Assembly: GCA_015062685.1 (NCBI GenBank)
Contig: SUUE01000001.1
Span: forward strand, 271,704 to 335,703
Direction of reading: 5' to 3'
DNA length: 64,000 bases
Source: Coriobacteriaceae bacterium
Lineage (GTDB): Bacteria > Actinomycetota > Coriobacteriia > Coriobacteriales > Eggerthellaceae
The notes beneath the pieces were generated by a model that was given only the letters and a program-made list of their open reading frames with translations, did no database searches and had not been told where the DNA came from. The translations under genes and the position numbers were made by a program. Of this stretch, positions 42,203-51,090 are shown one piece after another; within the stretch, counting starts at the first letter, position 1, and the number at the start of each line of letters is the position of its first letter.

Positions 42203-42263
42203 ACGGGCGCTCGGGGAGCGCCCCTACAGGCAACCGGTAACGGTGGACGCGCAGGCCGCGCCC

Positions 42264-42704
42264 CTACAGGTGCTTCCGCATGCGCACGCAGTCGAAGGGG
42301 CCGCTCCTGAATACGGAGCCGTCGACGGGCTTGTAGCCGAGCTTCTCGTAGAAGCCCACGGCCACGTCGCGCGCATCGATCACCACTTCCTGGAAACCGC
42401 ACTCGCCGATCCATTTCTCGGCCTCGCAGATGACCCTGCTGCCAAGGTGCTTCCCGCGGTACTCGGGCAGCACGACCACGCGCCCCACCTTCGCACGTTC
42501 CTCGTCCGCAGGGTAGAAGCGGCACGTAGCGATGGGATACCCGTCGTCCAGCAGCACGATGTAGCGCGTGCCCTCGCCGTCGTGCTCGTCGAACTCCTCG
42601 CGCAGGGAGATGTGGTGCTCGCGGTTCATCCCCTGGATCCGCACCGAGTACGCCCCCGTGCGCTGCCATTCTTCCTCCGCCCTGAGAACTTCCAGGTTCT
42701 CCAT
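42264..42704 (-). CDS. GNAT family acetyltransferase
   Basis: A 146-residue N-acetyltransferase. The acetyl-CoA loop is in VGRVVVLPEYRGKHLGSRVI (R/Q-x-x-G-x-G/A variant RGKHLG), and DARDVAVGFYEKLGYKP is the usual C-terminal motif. The family resembles ElaA-type or YitI-like single-domain GNATs. Its acceptor is unknown. I chose ATG 42704 (AAGGGGG upstream). It diverges from the LysR gene, so LysR control of this gene is possible. Confidence 0.87.
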   Translation of the reverse strand: MENLEVLRAEEEWQRTGAYSVRIQGMNREHHISLREEFDEHDGEGTRYIVLLDDGYPIATCRFYPADEERAKVGRVVVLPEYRGKHLGSRVICEAEKWIGECGFQEVVIDARDVAVGFYEKLGYKPVDGSVFRSGPFDCVRMRKHL

Positions 42705-42825
42705 CGAACTTGCCCCCTTGCTGCGAGTGATTGTTGACTCTTTCGTGGGCATTTTAGCAAAGCTTCAGGCGAAGTGAGATAATGCGAATCTATTCCTAGT
42801 GAACCAGTATGGAATTGAGGGGCGC

Positions 42826-43785
42826 ATGCAAACTCAGCAACTCAGGTATCTCATCGCGGCGGCCGACCACGGGTCCTTCCGTGCGGCGTCGCAGAGCATG
42901 TACGTGTCGCAATCGAGCATCTCGGTCGCGGTCAAGGACCTCGAGCAGGAGCTCGGCGTCACGCTGTTCGAAAGAACGTCCCGCGGCATCGGGCTCACCC
43001 CCGAAGGCGTGGAGATAGTCGAGCGCGCACGCTCGGTGGTCGAGCAGATCGAGGCCATGGAAAGCCTCTACTCGCGCGTCGCGAAAGATGCGGAGGGCCC
43101 GCGTTTCGCGGTATCGTCGCAGCACTACTCGCTCGTCGTCGACGCGTTCGGCGACTTCGTGGAAGCCCTCACAGGTCAGGCCGGAGAGCTCGCGCTGCGC
43201 GAGTCGTACACCAACGAGATCATCCGCGACGTGCAGGAAGGCCGCAGCGACCTGGGCATCATCTATCTGAGCAACTATAACGACCGCGCCATCAACCGCT
43301 CGCTCTCCGACGCGGGGCTGACGTTCGAGTCGCTCTACGTGGCCCGGCCGCACGCCATCGTGCGCTCCGGTCACCCGCTCGCGGGCCGAGAAGCGCTCGA
43401 AATCGAGGAGCTCGCAGCCTTCCCCCGCATCCAGCAGGAACAGGGCATCGAGAGCTCGTCGTATTTCGCGGAGGAACCGCTCGCATCGGCCCCGAGCCTG
43501 GGGCGCCTGCTCGTGAGCGACAACGGCACGCTGTCGACGATGCTCGAGCGCACCGACGCCTATGCCCTCGGCACCGGCGCCTTCCCCGACGAGGGCAAGC
43601 GCTTCATCTCCGTGCCCATCCTCACCGACGAGACCATGGACGTCGGCTGCATCCGCAAAGCCTCCGCCGTCGAGAACCCGCTCGCGTCGGAGTTCCTGCG
43701 GGCGCTCGCCAAGCGCATCGCCACCTTCGACGGCCCAATCGAGGCCTCGCCCCTGGTGGGCAAGCTCATCCGGGAAGGGGAATAG
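42826..43785 (+). CDS. LysR family transcriptional regulator
   Basis: A 319-residue LysR-type regulator. The N-terminal winged helix (residues 1-60, LRYLIAAADHGSFRAASQSM, SSISVAVKDLEQELG, FERTSRGIGLTPEG) is canonical. The effector domain begins near 90 (RFAVSSQHYSLVVDAFGDF) and has the periplasmic-binding-protein-like fold. The ATG at 42826 follows GAGGGG; the GTG at 42799 is less likely. The nearest candidates for regulation are the divergent GNAT gene and the GNAT gene 76 bp downstream. Confidence 0.9.
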   Translation: MQTQQLRYLIAAADHGSFRAASQSMYVSQSSISVAVKDLEQELGVTLFERTSRGIGLTPEGVEIVERARSVVEQIEAMESLYSRVAKDAEGPRFAVSSQHYSLVVDAFGDFVEALTGQAGELALRESYTNEIIRDVQEGRSDLGIIYLSNYNDRAINRSLSDAGLTFESLYVARPHAIVRSGHPLAGREALEIEELAAFPRIQQEQGIESSSYFAEEPLASAPSLGRLLVSDNGTLSTMLERTDAYALGTGAFPDEGKRFISVPILTDETMDVGCIRKASAVENPLASEFLRALAKRIATFDGPIEASPLVGKLIREGE

Positions 43786-43861
43786 GACAAGGCGCCGCCT
43801 TGCGCTCCTCCCGTCCCGTTCACGTATACTGGTCGCAAGCCGAGCGACCTCAGGAGTCACG

Positions 43862-44353
43862 ATGAACATCAGGCACGCCACAGCGAGCGACCTGCCCCGC
43901 ATGATGGAAATCTACGCACGCGCCCGCGAATTCATGGCGCGCAACGGCAACGAACGCCAATGGTGCGCCACCAACTGGCCTCCCGCCTGGCTGGTCGAGC
44001 GCGACATCGAAAACGGTCAAAGCTATGTCTGCGAACACGATGGGCGCATCGTCGGCGTGTTCTTCTTCGATCATGGGAAGGCCATCGAACCCACCTACGA
44101 CGCAATCGAAAACGGCGCATGGATCGGGGACGACGACTACGGCGTCGTCCACCGCATAGCAAGCGACGGCTCCGTTCGCGGCGTCGGCGCGTTCTGCATC
44201 AACTGGGCTTTCGAGCAGTGCGGGCATCTGAGAATCGACACGCACCCCGACAACGCGGTCATGCAAAACCTGCTTGCGAAGCTCGGCTTCACGCGTTGCG
44301 GCATCATCCACGTCCAGGAAGACGACGACCCCCGCTTCGCCTACGAGAAATAA
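43862..44353 (+). CDS. GNAT family acetyltransferase (second)
   Basis: A 163-residue N-acetyltransferase: MNIRHATASDLPRMMEIYAR at the N-terminus, EHDGRIVGVFFFDHGKAI in the middle, and RIDTHPDNAVMQNLLAKLGF, the common 'HxxNxxMQ..L.K.GF' ending, near residue 135. The acetyl-CoA loop is degenerate (ASDGSVRGVGAFCINW), as in several members of this subgroup. ATG 43862 follows CAGGAG. It follows the LysR gene and precedes the B2 repeat, which may serve as its terminator. Confidence 0.85.
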   Translation: MNIRHATASDLPRMMEIYARAREFMARNGNERQWCATNWPPAWLVERDIENGQSYVCEHDGRIVGVFFFDHGKAIEPTYDAIENGAWIGDDDYGVVHRIASDGSVRGVGAFCINWAFEQCGHLRIDTHPDNAVMQNLLAKLGFTRCGIIHVQEDDDPRFAYEK

Positions 44354-44369
44354 CGCGCGGCGAGCGGCG

Positions 44370-44521
44370 AATCGTGAAAACCTCGCAATTTCTTCCACTT
44401 TTGCACGGTGCACGGCAAGAATCGGGAGGTTTGCACGAATTTTAGGGCCGTTTTTCAAGGGCTATTTCTAAAGCCCCAGTTCGCAGGCTTGCGGGAGGTT
44501 TGCGAATCGTGCAAACCTCCC
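44370..44521. repeat. Two-hairpin intergenic repeat, B type (B2)
   Basis: Hairpin 1: ATCGTGAAAACCTCGCAATT (44371 onward) pairs with 44416-44440 (GAATCGGGAGGTTTGCACGA). Hairpin 2 is compact: GGGAGGTTTGC (44493-44503) and its exact complement (44511-44521). The core AAAGCCCCAGTTCGCAGG lies between (44470-44487). It is in the 308-bp gap between the convergent GNAT and NrfD-like genes, where it could terminate both transcripts. Confidence 0.75.
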
Positions 44522-44661
44522 AATTCTTGCCAGGGGATGGGAAACAGGGCGGTCGAGCGGAGCGCGCCCCTACAAGGGTGCGCCCGCAAGGCATGAGCAC
44601 CCAGAAAAACAAGGCAAGACCCCCGAAGGAGCCTTGCCCGTTCGCGCTATGCGAGCGTGCG

Positions 44662-45567
44662 CTAGAGCACGGATATCACGGTTGCCTGGGCTGCCACGAC
44701 CACGAGGATGCGCAGCACCGCCGCACCGACGATGATACCCGCGAAGCCCACGAGCTGCACCGCGCCGCCCGCAGCAGCCTGCGAACCCTGACGTTTGATC
44801 GCGTACACCTCGGCGAACAGAGGCACGGCAATCCCCACGGCCACGATGCCCAGCCAGAACGGCAGCGCGTACACGCCGGAAAGCAGGCTCGCAACCGTCG
44901 CCCCACCGGCGGGAGCAACCTGTGCCACAGCGAACAGGTGGGCGAACAGCGCCAGCGCCTCGAGCGCCCCCACGGCCACGAACGCCTTGCCGTAGCTCGC
45001 GATCAGCTGGTCGACGCCCTCGGCGGCTTCACCGGCGGCAAGGCGCGCAACCAGCAGCACCAGCGCCGAACCGGACAGGAACGCCGACGCCACGAACAGC
45101 ACCACGAGCGCTCCGCTGTTCCACAGCGGCACGGGCTGCGACGCGCTCAGCAGCACGCCCGTGTACACCGCCAGCAAAGCCGCGAACACAAGCCCCACGG
45201 CAACCAGGGCACCGTGGCCGCGCTTGCCGGCGAACGCACGCACAGTTGCGAGCGCCTCGAACACCAGCGTCAGCACGATGATTGCAACACCCCAGGTCAT
45301 GGGCGACGTCCAGTTGGTGAGCAACCCGAAGAACGCCACCGGGTTGGAAAGCCCGCCGCGCGCGTCCGCCACCAGGAACAGCGTGCCCACCACGAGCGCC
45401 ACCACCGCGACAACCGCGCCGATGCGCCTCACGAGCAGGCCCGCCGCCTCGCCAACGCCCGCGCCGTCGTCGCCCGCCGCCCGCAGCTCCACCAACGAGG
45501 CCACCGCGAACGCCCCGGCGCTAACACCCGCCAGGAACAGGTACAGAGCAATAGGTATTCCCCACAT
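44662..45567 (-). CDS. NrfD/PsrC-like membrane anchor subunit
   Basis: A 301-residue integral membrane protein with about eight to nine helices (IALYLFLAGVSAGAFAVASL, RIGAVVAVVALVVGTLFLVA, LVAVGLVFAALLAVYTGVLL and others). The Y-x-F-x-x-G-x-x-A-G-A opening and the size match the NrfD/PsrC quinol-binding family. It links the quinol pool to the iron-sulfur subunit encoded directly upstream. I chose ATG 45567 (GAGGTGA upstream). The start lies 7 bp after the iron-sulfur gene stop. It is the last gene of the operon. Confidence 0.87.
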   Translation of the reverse strand: MWGIPIALYLFLAGVSAGAFAVASLVELRAAGDDGAGVGEAAGLLVRRIGAVVAVVALVVGTLFLVADARGGLSNPVAFFGLLTNWTSPMTWGVAIIVLTLVFEALATVRAFAGKRGHGALVAVGLVFAALLAVYTGVLLSASQPVPLWNSGALVVLFVASAFLSGSALVLLVARLAAGEAAEGVDQLIASYGKAFVAVGALEALALFAHLFAVAQVAPAGGATVASLLSGVYALPFWLGIVAVGIAVPLFAEVYAIKRQGSQAAAGGAVQLVGFAGIIVGAAVLRILVVVAAQATVISVL

Positions 45568-45574
45568 AGTCAAA

Positions 45575-46111
45575 TCACCTCACATAGTAAACGTGCGAGT
45601 CGGTGAGGCCGTCGCCCAGGGGCTTCGCCCCACGCAGCGCGATCTCGCGGTTCAGCTCGCTCTCGGGGTCGTCCAGGTCTCCGAACACGCGCGCGCCCAC
45701 CGGGCAAATGCCGGAGCACAGCGGCTGTTCGCCGCGCGCCAGGCGCTCATGGCACAGCGAGCACTTGGACACCACGCCGGTTTCCTCGCGCTTGATGCGC
45801 GCATCGTACGGGCAGACCGTCGTGCAGTAACCGCACCCGATGCACTTGGAATCGTCCACCTGCACCGTGCCGTCATCGGCCACGTACGTTGCGCCCGTGG
45901 GGCATACGCGGGCACAGGGCGCATCGGCGCAGTGCGCGCACTGGCGCGGGGCCGTGCGGATCTTGACGTTGGGGTAAACCCCTTCCTCCTTGTGTTCGAA
46001 CTTGATGTACGTCTCCGTGGGCAGCAGCGAATGGTTCAGCTGGCACGTCGCGCGGCACGCGTAGCAGTTCACGCAGCGGCTCGAGTCGATGAGCATTCCA
46101 TAGCGGGTCAT
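45575..46111 (-). CDS. Four-cluster ferredoxin-type electron transfer subunit
   Basis: A 178-residue DmsB/PsrB/PhsB-type protein with four Cys groups: CVNCYACRATC, CAHCADAPCARVC, CIGCGYCTTVC with CPYDAR, and CSLCHERLARGEQPLCSGIC. These bind four [4Fe-4S] clusters that carry electrons between the membrane quinol site and the molybdenum subunit. The protein lacks its own signal peptide and would be carried out with the Tat-bearing catalytic subunit. The start codon overlaps the catalytic subunit stop (ATGA), ensuring equal synthesis. Confidence 0.94.
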   Translation of the reverse strand: MTRYGMLIDSSRCVNCYACRATCQLNHSLLPTETYIKFEHKEEGVYPNVKIRTAPRQCAHCADAPCARVCPTGATYVADDGTVQVDDSKCIGCGYCTTVCPYDARIKREETGVVSKCSLCHERLARGEQPLCSGICPVGARVFGDLDDPESELNREIALRGAKPLGDGLTDSHVYYVR

Positions 46112-48321
46112 GCGACCACCTTCCTAACAGTAATCGCGTTCTCCTGCGAAAGCTGCGATCCCGAGATCGGGTCGAGCTCCGTGCCGGCATGGTCCAGATA
46201 CGCCACGCCGTATCCGGCGGTCGAGCCCAGCTGCTCCTGACGGTTGCCGTAATGCGATCCGGTGAAGAGCGCATCGGGGTGGATGGCCTGCGTCACATGC
46301 GCAACGGCGGGCGTCACCGCGTTGTCGGACACCAGCTCGATCTTGTCGCCCTCCTCGATGCCGAGCGCCGCAGCGCGCGACGCGTTGATCCACACGCGGT
46401 CCAGGTTGAAGTCCGTCGTGATCTGCTTCAGGTACGGCGAAACGGCCGTGTAGGTGTGCGCCTCGTTGGGCTGGTTGCCCGCAATCAAGCGGAACTGGTC
46501 GGCCGTTGGCTCCACGAAGGGCGCCTGCCACCCGGCCACGCGGCCGAGCCCCGCCTTCGCGAACGTATCGTCCGCGAACAGGATCTTGTTGCCGTTCTTC
46601 TTGGACACCACGAGCTCGTTCGAAGCAGCCGCGCCCGCAGGCGGGTTGATCTTCACGAAACCGCCCGCATCGAGCTCCTCGGGCGTCACGCCCACCGTCG
46701 AGAGCTCGGCGGACTTGCGGTCCTCGTGGGTGAAGGCGAAGTACTTGCCCACCCCGTAGGCGTCTGCGAGCCCGCGGAAGATGTCCTCGGCGGACTTGGT
46801 GTCCGGGTTCACCTGGTCGATCACCTGGTTGATCTCGTACACATACTGCCCCGACAGCTTGACGCCGCGGTTGTGCTCGAGATAGGTGACGTCGGGCAAG
46901 ACGTAATGCGACGCGCCCGCCGTCTCGGACCAGCGCACGTCGATCGTGACCAGCAGGTCCAGCTTGCTCAGGCGCTCGAGGGTCTTCGCCGGGTTGCCGT
47001 GCGCCAGCACGGGGTTGGTTCCCACGTAGAACAGCGCCTTCAGCTCGCCGGACTCCGCACCGAACAGCAGGCTGCTCGTCAGGTACGACGAGGGGTTCGG
47101 GATGTTGGGGAAGCGATCGGCGCCCCAGATCGTGCCCTCGGGCTTGGGCGTCTCGAACTTCGCGGGATCGAGCTTGCCGAGCGCCGTCGCGGCGCCGGCG
47201 ATGGTGATGCCGCCCTTGCCGTAAGCTCCGAGCAACGCGTCCACCAGCGCGATCGCGCGCGTCGTCTGCACGTTGTTGCCATAGCAGACGCCCAGGCCGC
47301 CGCGGAAGCCGTGCTCCACCACGCCGTGCTTGGCCGCCGCGAGGCTCCGGGCGATACGCTGCGTCGTGCTTGCGGGCACGCCGGAAACGCCCTCGGCCCA
47401 TTCGGGCGTGAACTTCGCCAACTCGGGCACCCACTCGTCCAAGCCTTCGGTGTACTTCTCCACGAACTCGTGATCGTAAAGATCCTCGCTCACCAGCACG
47501 TTGGCAATGCCCAGCAGGAACGCCAGGTCGGTGGCCGGCTTGATGGGCACCCACTCGTCGAGCGCCGGCACCGAATTGTTGAGGCGCGGGTCGACCGACA
47601 CATAGTACGCGCCATTCTCGCGGCGCTGACGCGTGATCGTGTCGAGCTGCACGGGGTAGATGCCGTTGGCCGGCGAGCGCCCGATGAGCACGACGTAGTC
47701 CGCATTCGCAAGGTCAGTGGAGGGAACTGCGCCCACCGCCATGTTCCAGCCGGTGTCGTGCGAAACCTTGCACGCGCCGGTCACGGAGTAGGTGTTGGGC
47801 GAACCGAGCGCGTTGATGAAACGGCTCGCATAGAAGCCCTGCACGTTGCCGTTGCCGCCGCAGAGCGCCACCGACTTCGCGCCGTGCTTGTCCACCACTT
47901 CGTGGAGCTTCTCGGCTATCTCGCTGAAAGCCTCGTCCCAGCTGATCGCCTTGAACGAGCCGTCCTCCTGGCGCTTGGACGGGTGAAGCACCCGCCCCTC
48001 GGTGGCGTAGGCCACCTGGGTCCACAGCTGGCCCTTGTTGCAGAGCCTCCCTCCGCTCGTGCGGTCCTCAGGAATCGCGTCAACGCTGGCCAGTCGCCCG
48101 TTTTTCACGGTTGCGCGCAGCGGGCAGCCGTTCGAGCAGCATGCGCAGCTCGCGACGATCTGCTCGGCGTCTTCCGCGAACGCCTTCTCGCGCCACGCGC
48201 CCAGCGCCAGCGGAGACGACGCGATGCCGCCCGCCACGGCGCCGGCAGCGGCGGTGCCGGCTGCGGCCTTCAGGAACCCCCTTCGCGAAATCCCGGTTCC
48301 GGTAGTTACTTCTTCTGCCAT
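46108..48321 (-). CDS. Molybdopterin-dependent oxidoreductase catalytic subunit (PsrA/PhsA-like)
   Basis: A 737-residue DMSO-reductase-superfamily enzyme. A Tat signal (ISRRGFLKAAAG, residues 10-21) precedes the [4Fe-4S] motif CACCSNGCPLRA...GGRLCNKGQ (about 58-95). The cofactor domain includes GACKVSHDTGW (about 183-193), whose Cys is the candidate molybdenum ligand, then VLIGRSPANG and the C-terminal dinucleotide-binding domain with NQPNEAHTYT and HYGNRQEQ. The length and three-subunit layout fit polysulfide, thiosulfate or tetrathionate reductases, but Eggerthellaceae carry many paralogues with unusual substrates, so the acceptor stays open. The TorD-like gene lies upstream. Confidence 0.9.
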   Translation of the reverse strand: MAEEVTTGTGISRRGFLKAAAGTAAAGAVAGGIASSPLALGAWREKAFAEDAEQIVASCACCSNGCPLRATVKNGRLASVDAIPEDRTSGGRLCNKGQLWTQVAYATEGRVLHPSKRQEDGSFKAISWDEAFSEIAEKLHEVVDKHGAKSVALCGGNGNVQGFYASRFINALGSPNTYSVTGACKVSHDTGWNMAVGAVPSTDLANADYVVLIGRSPANGIYPVQLDTITRQRRENGAYYVSVDPRLNNSVPALDEWVPIKPATDLAFLLGIANVLVSEDLYDHEFVEKYTEGLDEWVPELAKFTPEWAEGVSGVPASTTQRIARSLAAAKHGVVEHGFRGGLGVCYGNNVQTTRAIALVDALLGAYGKGGITIAGAATALGKLDPAKFETPKPEGTIWGADRFPNIPNPSSYLTSSLLFGAESGELKALFYVGTNPVLAHGNPAKTLERLSKLDLLVTIDVRWSETAGASHYVLPDVTYLEHNRGVKLSGQYVYEINQVIDQVNPDTKSAEDIFRGLADAYGVGKYFAFTHEDRKSAELSTVGVTPEELDAGGFVKINPPAGAAASNELVVSKKNGNKILFADDTFAKAGLGRVAGWQAPFVEPTADQFRLIAGNQPNEAHTYTAVSPYLKQITTDFNLDRVWINASRAAALGIEEGDKIELVSDNAVTPAVAHVTQAIHPDALFTGSHYGNRQEQLGSTAGYGVAYLDHAGTELDPISGSQLSQENAITVRKVVA

Positions 48322-48379
48322 CTTCTCGTCCCTCTCTCTTTCTCTCGTTTCCTTTTCTTTTCTTCCTTGTGTAAGCGCA

Positions 48380-48973
48380 TTAGGTGCCCTGTGGGCTGCG
48401 GCGCGCTGCGGCCGCCACGAGGGGTTTGGCGGCCTGGATGGTCTCCTGCAGCAGCGCCCGGTAGAAAGCGGCCCGCGGATCGTCGCCCCAGGCTTCGTCA
48501 GCCTGGCGCTCGTACTCCCCGAGCCAGCCCAGGTGATCGGCGGCGAAAGGGGCGAGCTGCTCCGGGAAGCGCTCGGCGATTTCCCCCGCCGCGTTCAATA
48601 TCACCGCCAGGTGGTCCGAATCCAGCTGGAGATCGCCGGGTAGCGCGATGCGAAGAGAGGCCAGAACGTGGTCCATGTGCAGCGCGGCATCCCCGCGGCG
48701 CAGCCCGCGCGAGCGTGCGAACGCCACCTTGACCTCGGGGTCGAGCGTCCACGGCTCGTAGAGCGACTGCACGGGGGCCTTCGCGCCCGCGCCGATGCCC
48801 GCGTCAGATATGAGCGCCCCGTATGCTTGCGCCACTTCGCTGCGGAGGGGGATCTGACCGCCCAGGTTGCGCGCCAGCGCCAGGCGCACTTCCGATTCCA
48901 AGCGCCAATACGGGCACTCGGGCGGAAGCCATCCCAAGCTCAGGGAATACAGGTAGTGCGCATCCGTCTGCAT
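48380..48973 (-). CDS. TorD/DmsD-like molybdoenzyme chaperone
   Basis: A 197-residue all-helical protein in the position and size of TorD-family chaperones, which bind the Tat signal of the catalytic subunit and guide cofactor insertion. Features: YLYSLSLGWLPPECPYWRLE near the start, MDHVLASLRIALPGDLQLD, and the helix FPEQLAPFAADHLGWLGEYE with APFAADHLGWL like the conserved (H/D)xGxxL region. ATG 48973 follows AGGAGGTGG. It is the first gene of the operon and is followed by the catalytic subunit after 58 bp. Confidence 0.8.
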   Translation of the reverse strand: MQTDAHYLYSLSLGWLPPECPYWRLESEVRLALARNLGGQIPLRSEVAQAYGALISDAGIGAGAKAPVQSLYEPWTLDPEVKVAFARSRGLRRGDAALHMDHVLASLRIALPGDLQLDSDHLAVILNAAGEIAERFPEQLAPFAADHLGWLGEYERQADEAWGDDPRAAFYRALLQETIQAAKPLVAAAARRSPQGT

Positions 48974-49186
48974 GGCCACCTCCTCTCTCTGCACACGTCT
49001 CGTCGGCCGCTCGCCGGCGGCTCTCGGTTTGCTGTCATCGGGTTTTCCATATCCTATAGGTTTTCTAGGATTTGAGAAGAACAGGCTCCCCATCATGGGC
49101 TATCGGGAAAACGCAACACGAACGAGCGGCGGGGCGCTCCTGAAACCACCCTCCCCGTCGTCGACGAAACCAGCCTGAAATATTGC

Positions 49187-49216
49187 TTGACAGCATGCGC
49201 TTCAGTGCACTAAAGT
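49187..49216 (+). promoter_or_regulatory. Sigma-A-type promoter for the T-box leader
   Basis: TTGACA (49187-49192), an 18-bp spacer and TAAAGT (49211-49216) lie about 45 bp before Stem I of the T-box. A GCACT-AA-AGTGC dyad overlaps the -10. Confidence 0.55.
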
Positions 49217-49261
49217 GCTCCGCAACCGAATAGCTCGAAACCGTTGAGGCGAAAGTCAAGC

Positions 49262-49524
49262 CACTCGGGCACTCACAGAGAGCGGTCGTTGCTGAGAGTA
49301 CCGTAGGACGCCAGGTGGTAAATGGTTCGCCGAGGGAAAGGGGAAAGGCGGAAGGCGCAAGCCCGAAACCGAGTATCTGGACCGTGAGCCCGCGTTAGAG
49401 GCAGAGCATGTGATGGCATGTTCACGAGTGGGTCCCGCAAGGGATCAAGCAAAGGTGGCACCGCAGGTTCGAAAGGCCTGTCCTTTGAAACCCCGCAAGG
49501 GGTTGCGAAGGACAGGCCTTTTTG
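49262..49524 (+). ncRNA. T-box riboswitch, probably tryptophan-specific, with terminator
   Basis: Stem I is closed by CGGGCACTCAC (49266-49276) with GTGAGCCCG (49384-49392). On the 3' side just above it is TATCTGGACC, placing TGG (Trp) in the specifier position (49378-49380), with AGTA on the 5' side. The T-box sequence AAAGGTGGCACCGCA (49451-49465) follows. The terminator has perfect 12-bp arms, AGGCCTGTCCTT (49474-49485) and its complement (49508-49519), with a T-run. Uncharged tRNA would favour antitermination and transport gene expression. The Trp assignment is supported by the TrpP-like gene downstream. Confidence 0.88.
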
Positions 49525-49604
49525 ATTTGCGCGAAGACGACTTCGAGCGAATTCGAAAAGGCCGCGGCTGCAAAGGGCAGCCGCACAACGGAAAGGAAAG
49601 AGAA

Positions 49605-50192
49605 ATGTCAGACATCAACACCGCAGCTGCGAAGCGCACCGTCGCCACGGGCCAGGCCGCCAAGAAGGGCCTCACCACGCAAGACCTCATCCTCATCGCC
49701 GTGCTGCTCGCCGCCGGCGCCGTGCTGAAGCTCACCGCCGCCTCGCTGTTCGCGTCGTTCGGCATGAAGCCCAACTTCATCATCGCCATGTACTGCCTGG
49801 CCATCATCCTCACGAAGCCCAAAGTGGGCCAGGCCGTCATCATCGGCCTCATCGCCGGCCTCATCTGCCAGCTGCCCATGCTCAACGCCACGCCCGGCCT
49901 GAACATCGTGTCCGAGGTGCTCGGCGCTCTCGTGTGCGGCCTGCTCGTGAAGGTGCCCATGAAGATCGGCGGCAAGGTGGATATCAACCCGTTCGTGAAC
50001 ACCTTCTTCTCCACGTTCGTGTCCGGCGCGTCCTTCGCCCTCATGGCCATCTACATCAACGTCATCTCGCAGGGCACCGACCCCACGCCGGCGCTCATCG
50101 CCTACGCCACGATCGTACTCGGCACCGCCACGATCAACGCCATCCTCAACACCATCCTCGTCCCGCCCCTGCGCAAGGTCCTCAAGAAGTAA
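49605..50192 (+). CDS. TrpP-like ECF transporter S component
   Basis: A 195-residue membrane protein with five to six helices after a polar N-terminus of about 22 residues. The segment 'LTAASLFASFGMKPNFIIAM' followed by PKVGQAVIIGLIAGLICQLP resembles the TrpP tryptophan transporter family (G-x-KPD/N motif). It lacks its own ATPase and is followed by two ATPases and a T subunit, so here it acts as the substrate-binding S component of an ECF importer. Regulation by a T-box with a Trp codon agrees with tryptophan as substrate. ATG 49605 follows GGAAAGAG. Confidence 0.82.
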   Translation: MSDINTAAAKRTVATGQAAKKGLTTQDLILIAVLLAAGAVLKLTAASLFASFGMKPNFIIAMYCLAIILTKPKVGQAVIIGLIAGLICQLPMLNATPGLNIVSEVLGALVCGLLVKVPMKIGGKVDINPFVNTFFSTFVSGASFALMAIYINVISQGTDPTPALIAYATIVLGTATINAILNTILVPPLRKVLKK

Positions 50193-50217
50193 CAACCCGT
50201 CGCAGAAAGACAGCACC

Positions 50218-51090
50218 ATGATCCACATCAACGATTTCACATTCACTTACCGCGAGAGCACCGACCCGGTGGTGCGGGACATCAACCTGCACATTCCCGC
50301 AGGCGCGTTCGTGGGAATAACCGGTGCGGCAGGAAGCGGCAAGTCCACGCTCACCTACGCCATGAACGGCATTATCCCCCACTGCTATCCGGGCGACTTC
50401 TACGGCTCGGTCACGGTGGGCGGCCTGGACACGTGCGAGACGGCGCTCACCGACATCTCCGCCGTGGTGGGTAGCGTCTGCCAGGACATCGATTCGCAGT
50501 TCGTGGCCTCCATCGTGGACGACGAGATGCTCTACGGCCTGGAGAACTTCGGCGTGCCGCACGACGAAATCGAGGCGCGCGTGGCCGAGGCGCTGGACGA
50601 TATGGGCATCGGCAGCCTGCGCGACCGCCCCATCGATTCGCTCTCGGGCGGGCAGAAGCAGAAGGTTGCCATTGCCTCCATCCTCGCGCTGCACCCGAAG
50701 GTGCTCGTGCTCGACGAGCCCACCGCCGAGCTGGACCCCGCGAGCTCCGTGGGCGTGTTCGAGCTGCTGGCCCGCTACGCTCGCACGCACGGCACCACCG
50801 TGGTGGTGGTCGAGCAGAAGATTGCGCTGCTCTCGCACTACGCCGACATGCTCGTGATCGTGGACGGGGGCCGCATCCGCTTCGCGGACACGCCCGCCAA
50901 CGTGCTCGCGCACTCCGACGAGCTTCTCGCCATAGGCGTCAATTGCCCGCGCTCCACTACGCTCATGAACCGCCTTGCAGCCGACGGCATCTACGACGGC
51001 GCCGTGTGCCGCAACGTCGAGGAGGCCTGCACCGCCCTCGACGCGCTCGTGCCGCAAGGCGCGCTGGCCGAAAGCAGGGTGGTCGCATGA
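50218..51090 (+). CDS. ecfA1: ECF transporter ATPase, canonical
   Basis: A 290-residue ABC ATPase: Walker A GAAGSGKST (near residue 38), Q-loop VCQDIDSQF, signature LSGGQKQKVAIA (near 142), Walker B VLVLDEPTAELD (near 162) and switch His replaced by Gln or Lys in VVVVEQKIALL (V-E-Q where most ABC ATPases have TH). The E-Q pair here is shared by several EcfA proteins. It forms a heterodimer with the next gene product. It lies 25 bp after the S component and overlaps the next gene (ATGA). Confidence 0.9.
   Translation: MIHINDFTFTYRESTDPVVRDINLHIPAGAFVGITGAAGSGKSTLTYAMNGIIPHCYPGDFYGSVTVGGLDTCETALTDISAVVGSVCQDIDSQFVASIVDDEMLYGLENFGVPHDEIEARVAEALDDMGIGSLRDRPIDSLSGGQKQKVAIASILALHPKVLVLDEPTAELDPASSVGVFELLARYARTHGTTVVVVEQKIALLSHYADMLVIVDGGRIRFADTPANVLAHSDELLAIGVNCPRSTTLMNRLAADGIYDGAVCRNVEEACTALDALVPQGALAESRVVA

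Noticed and set aside
46189-48732. Plus-strand frame of 847 codons
   Set aside because: It is antisense to the molybdoenzyme gene with shadow-frame composition (Arg/Val/His/Leu) and no domain signatures.
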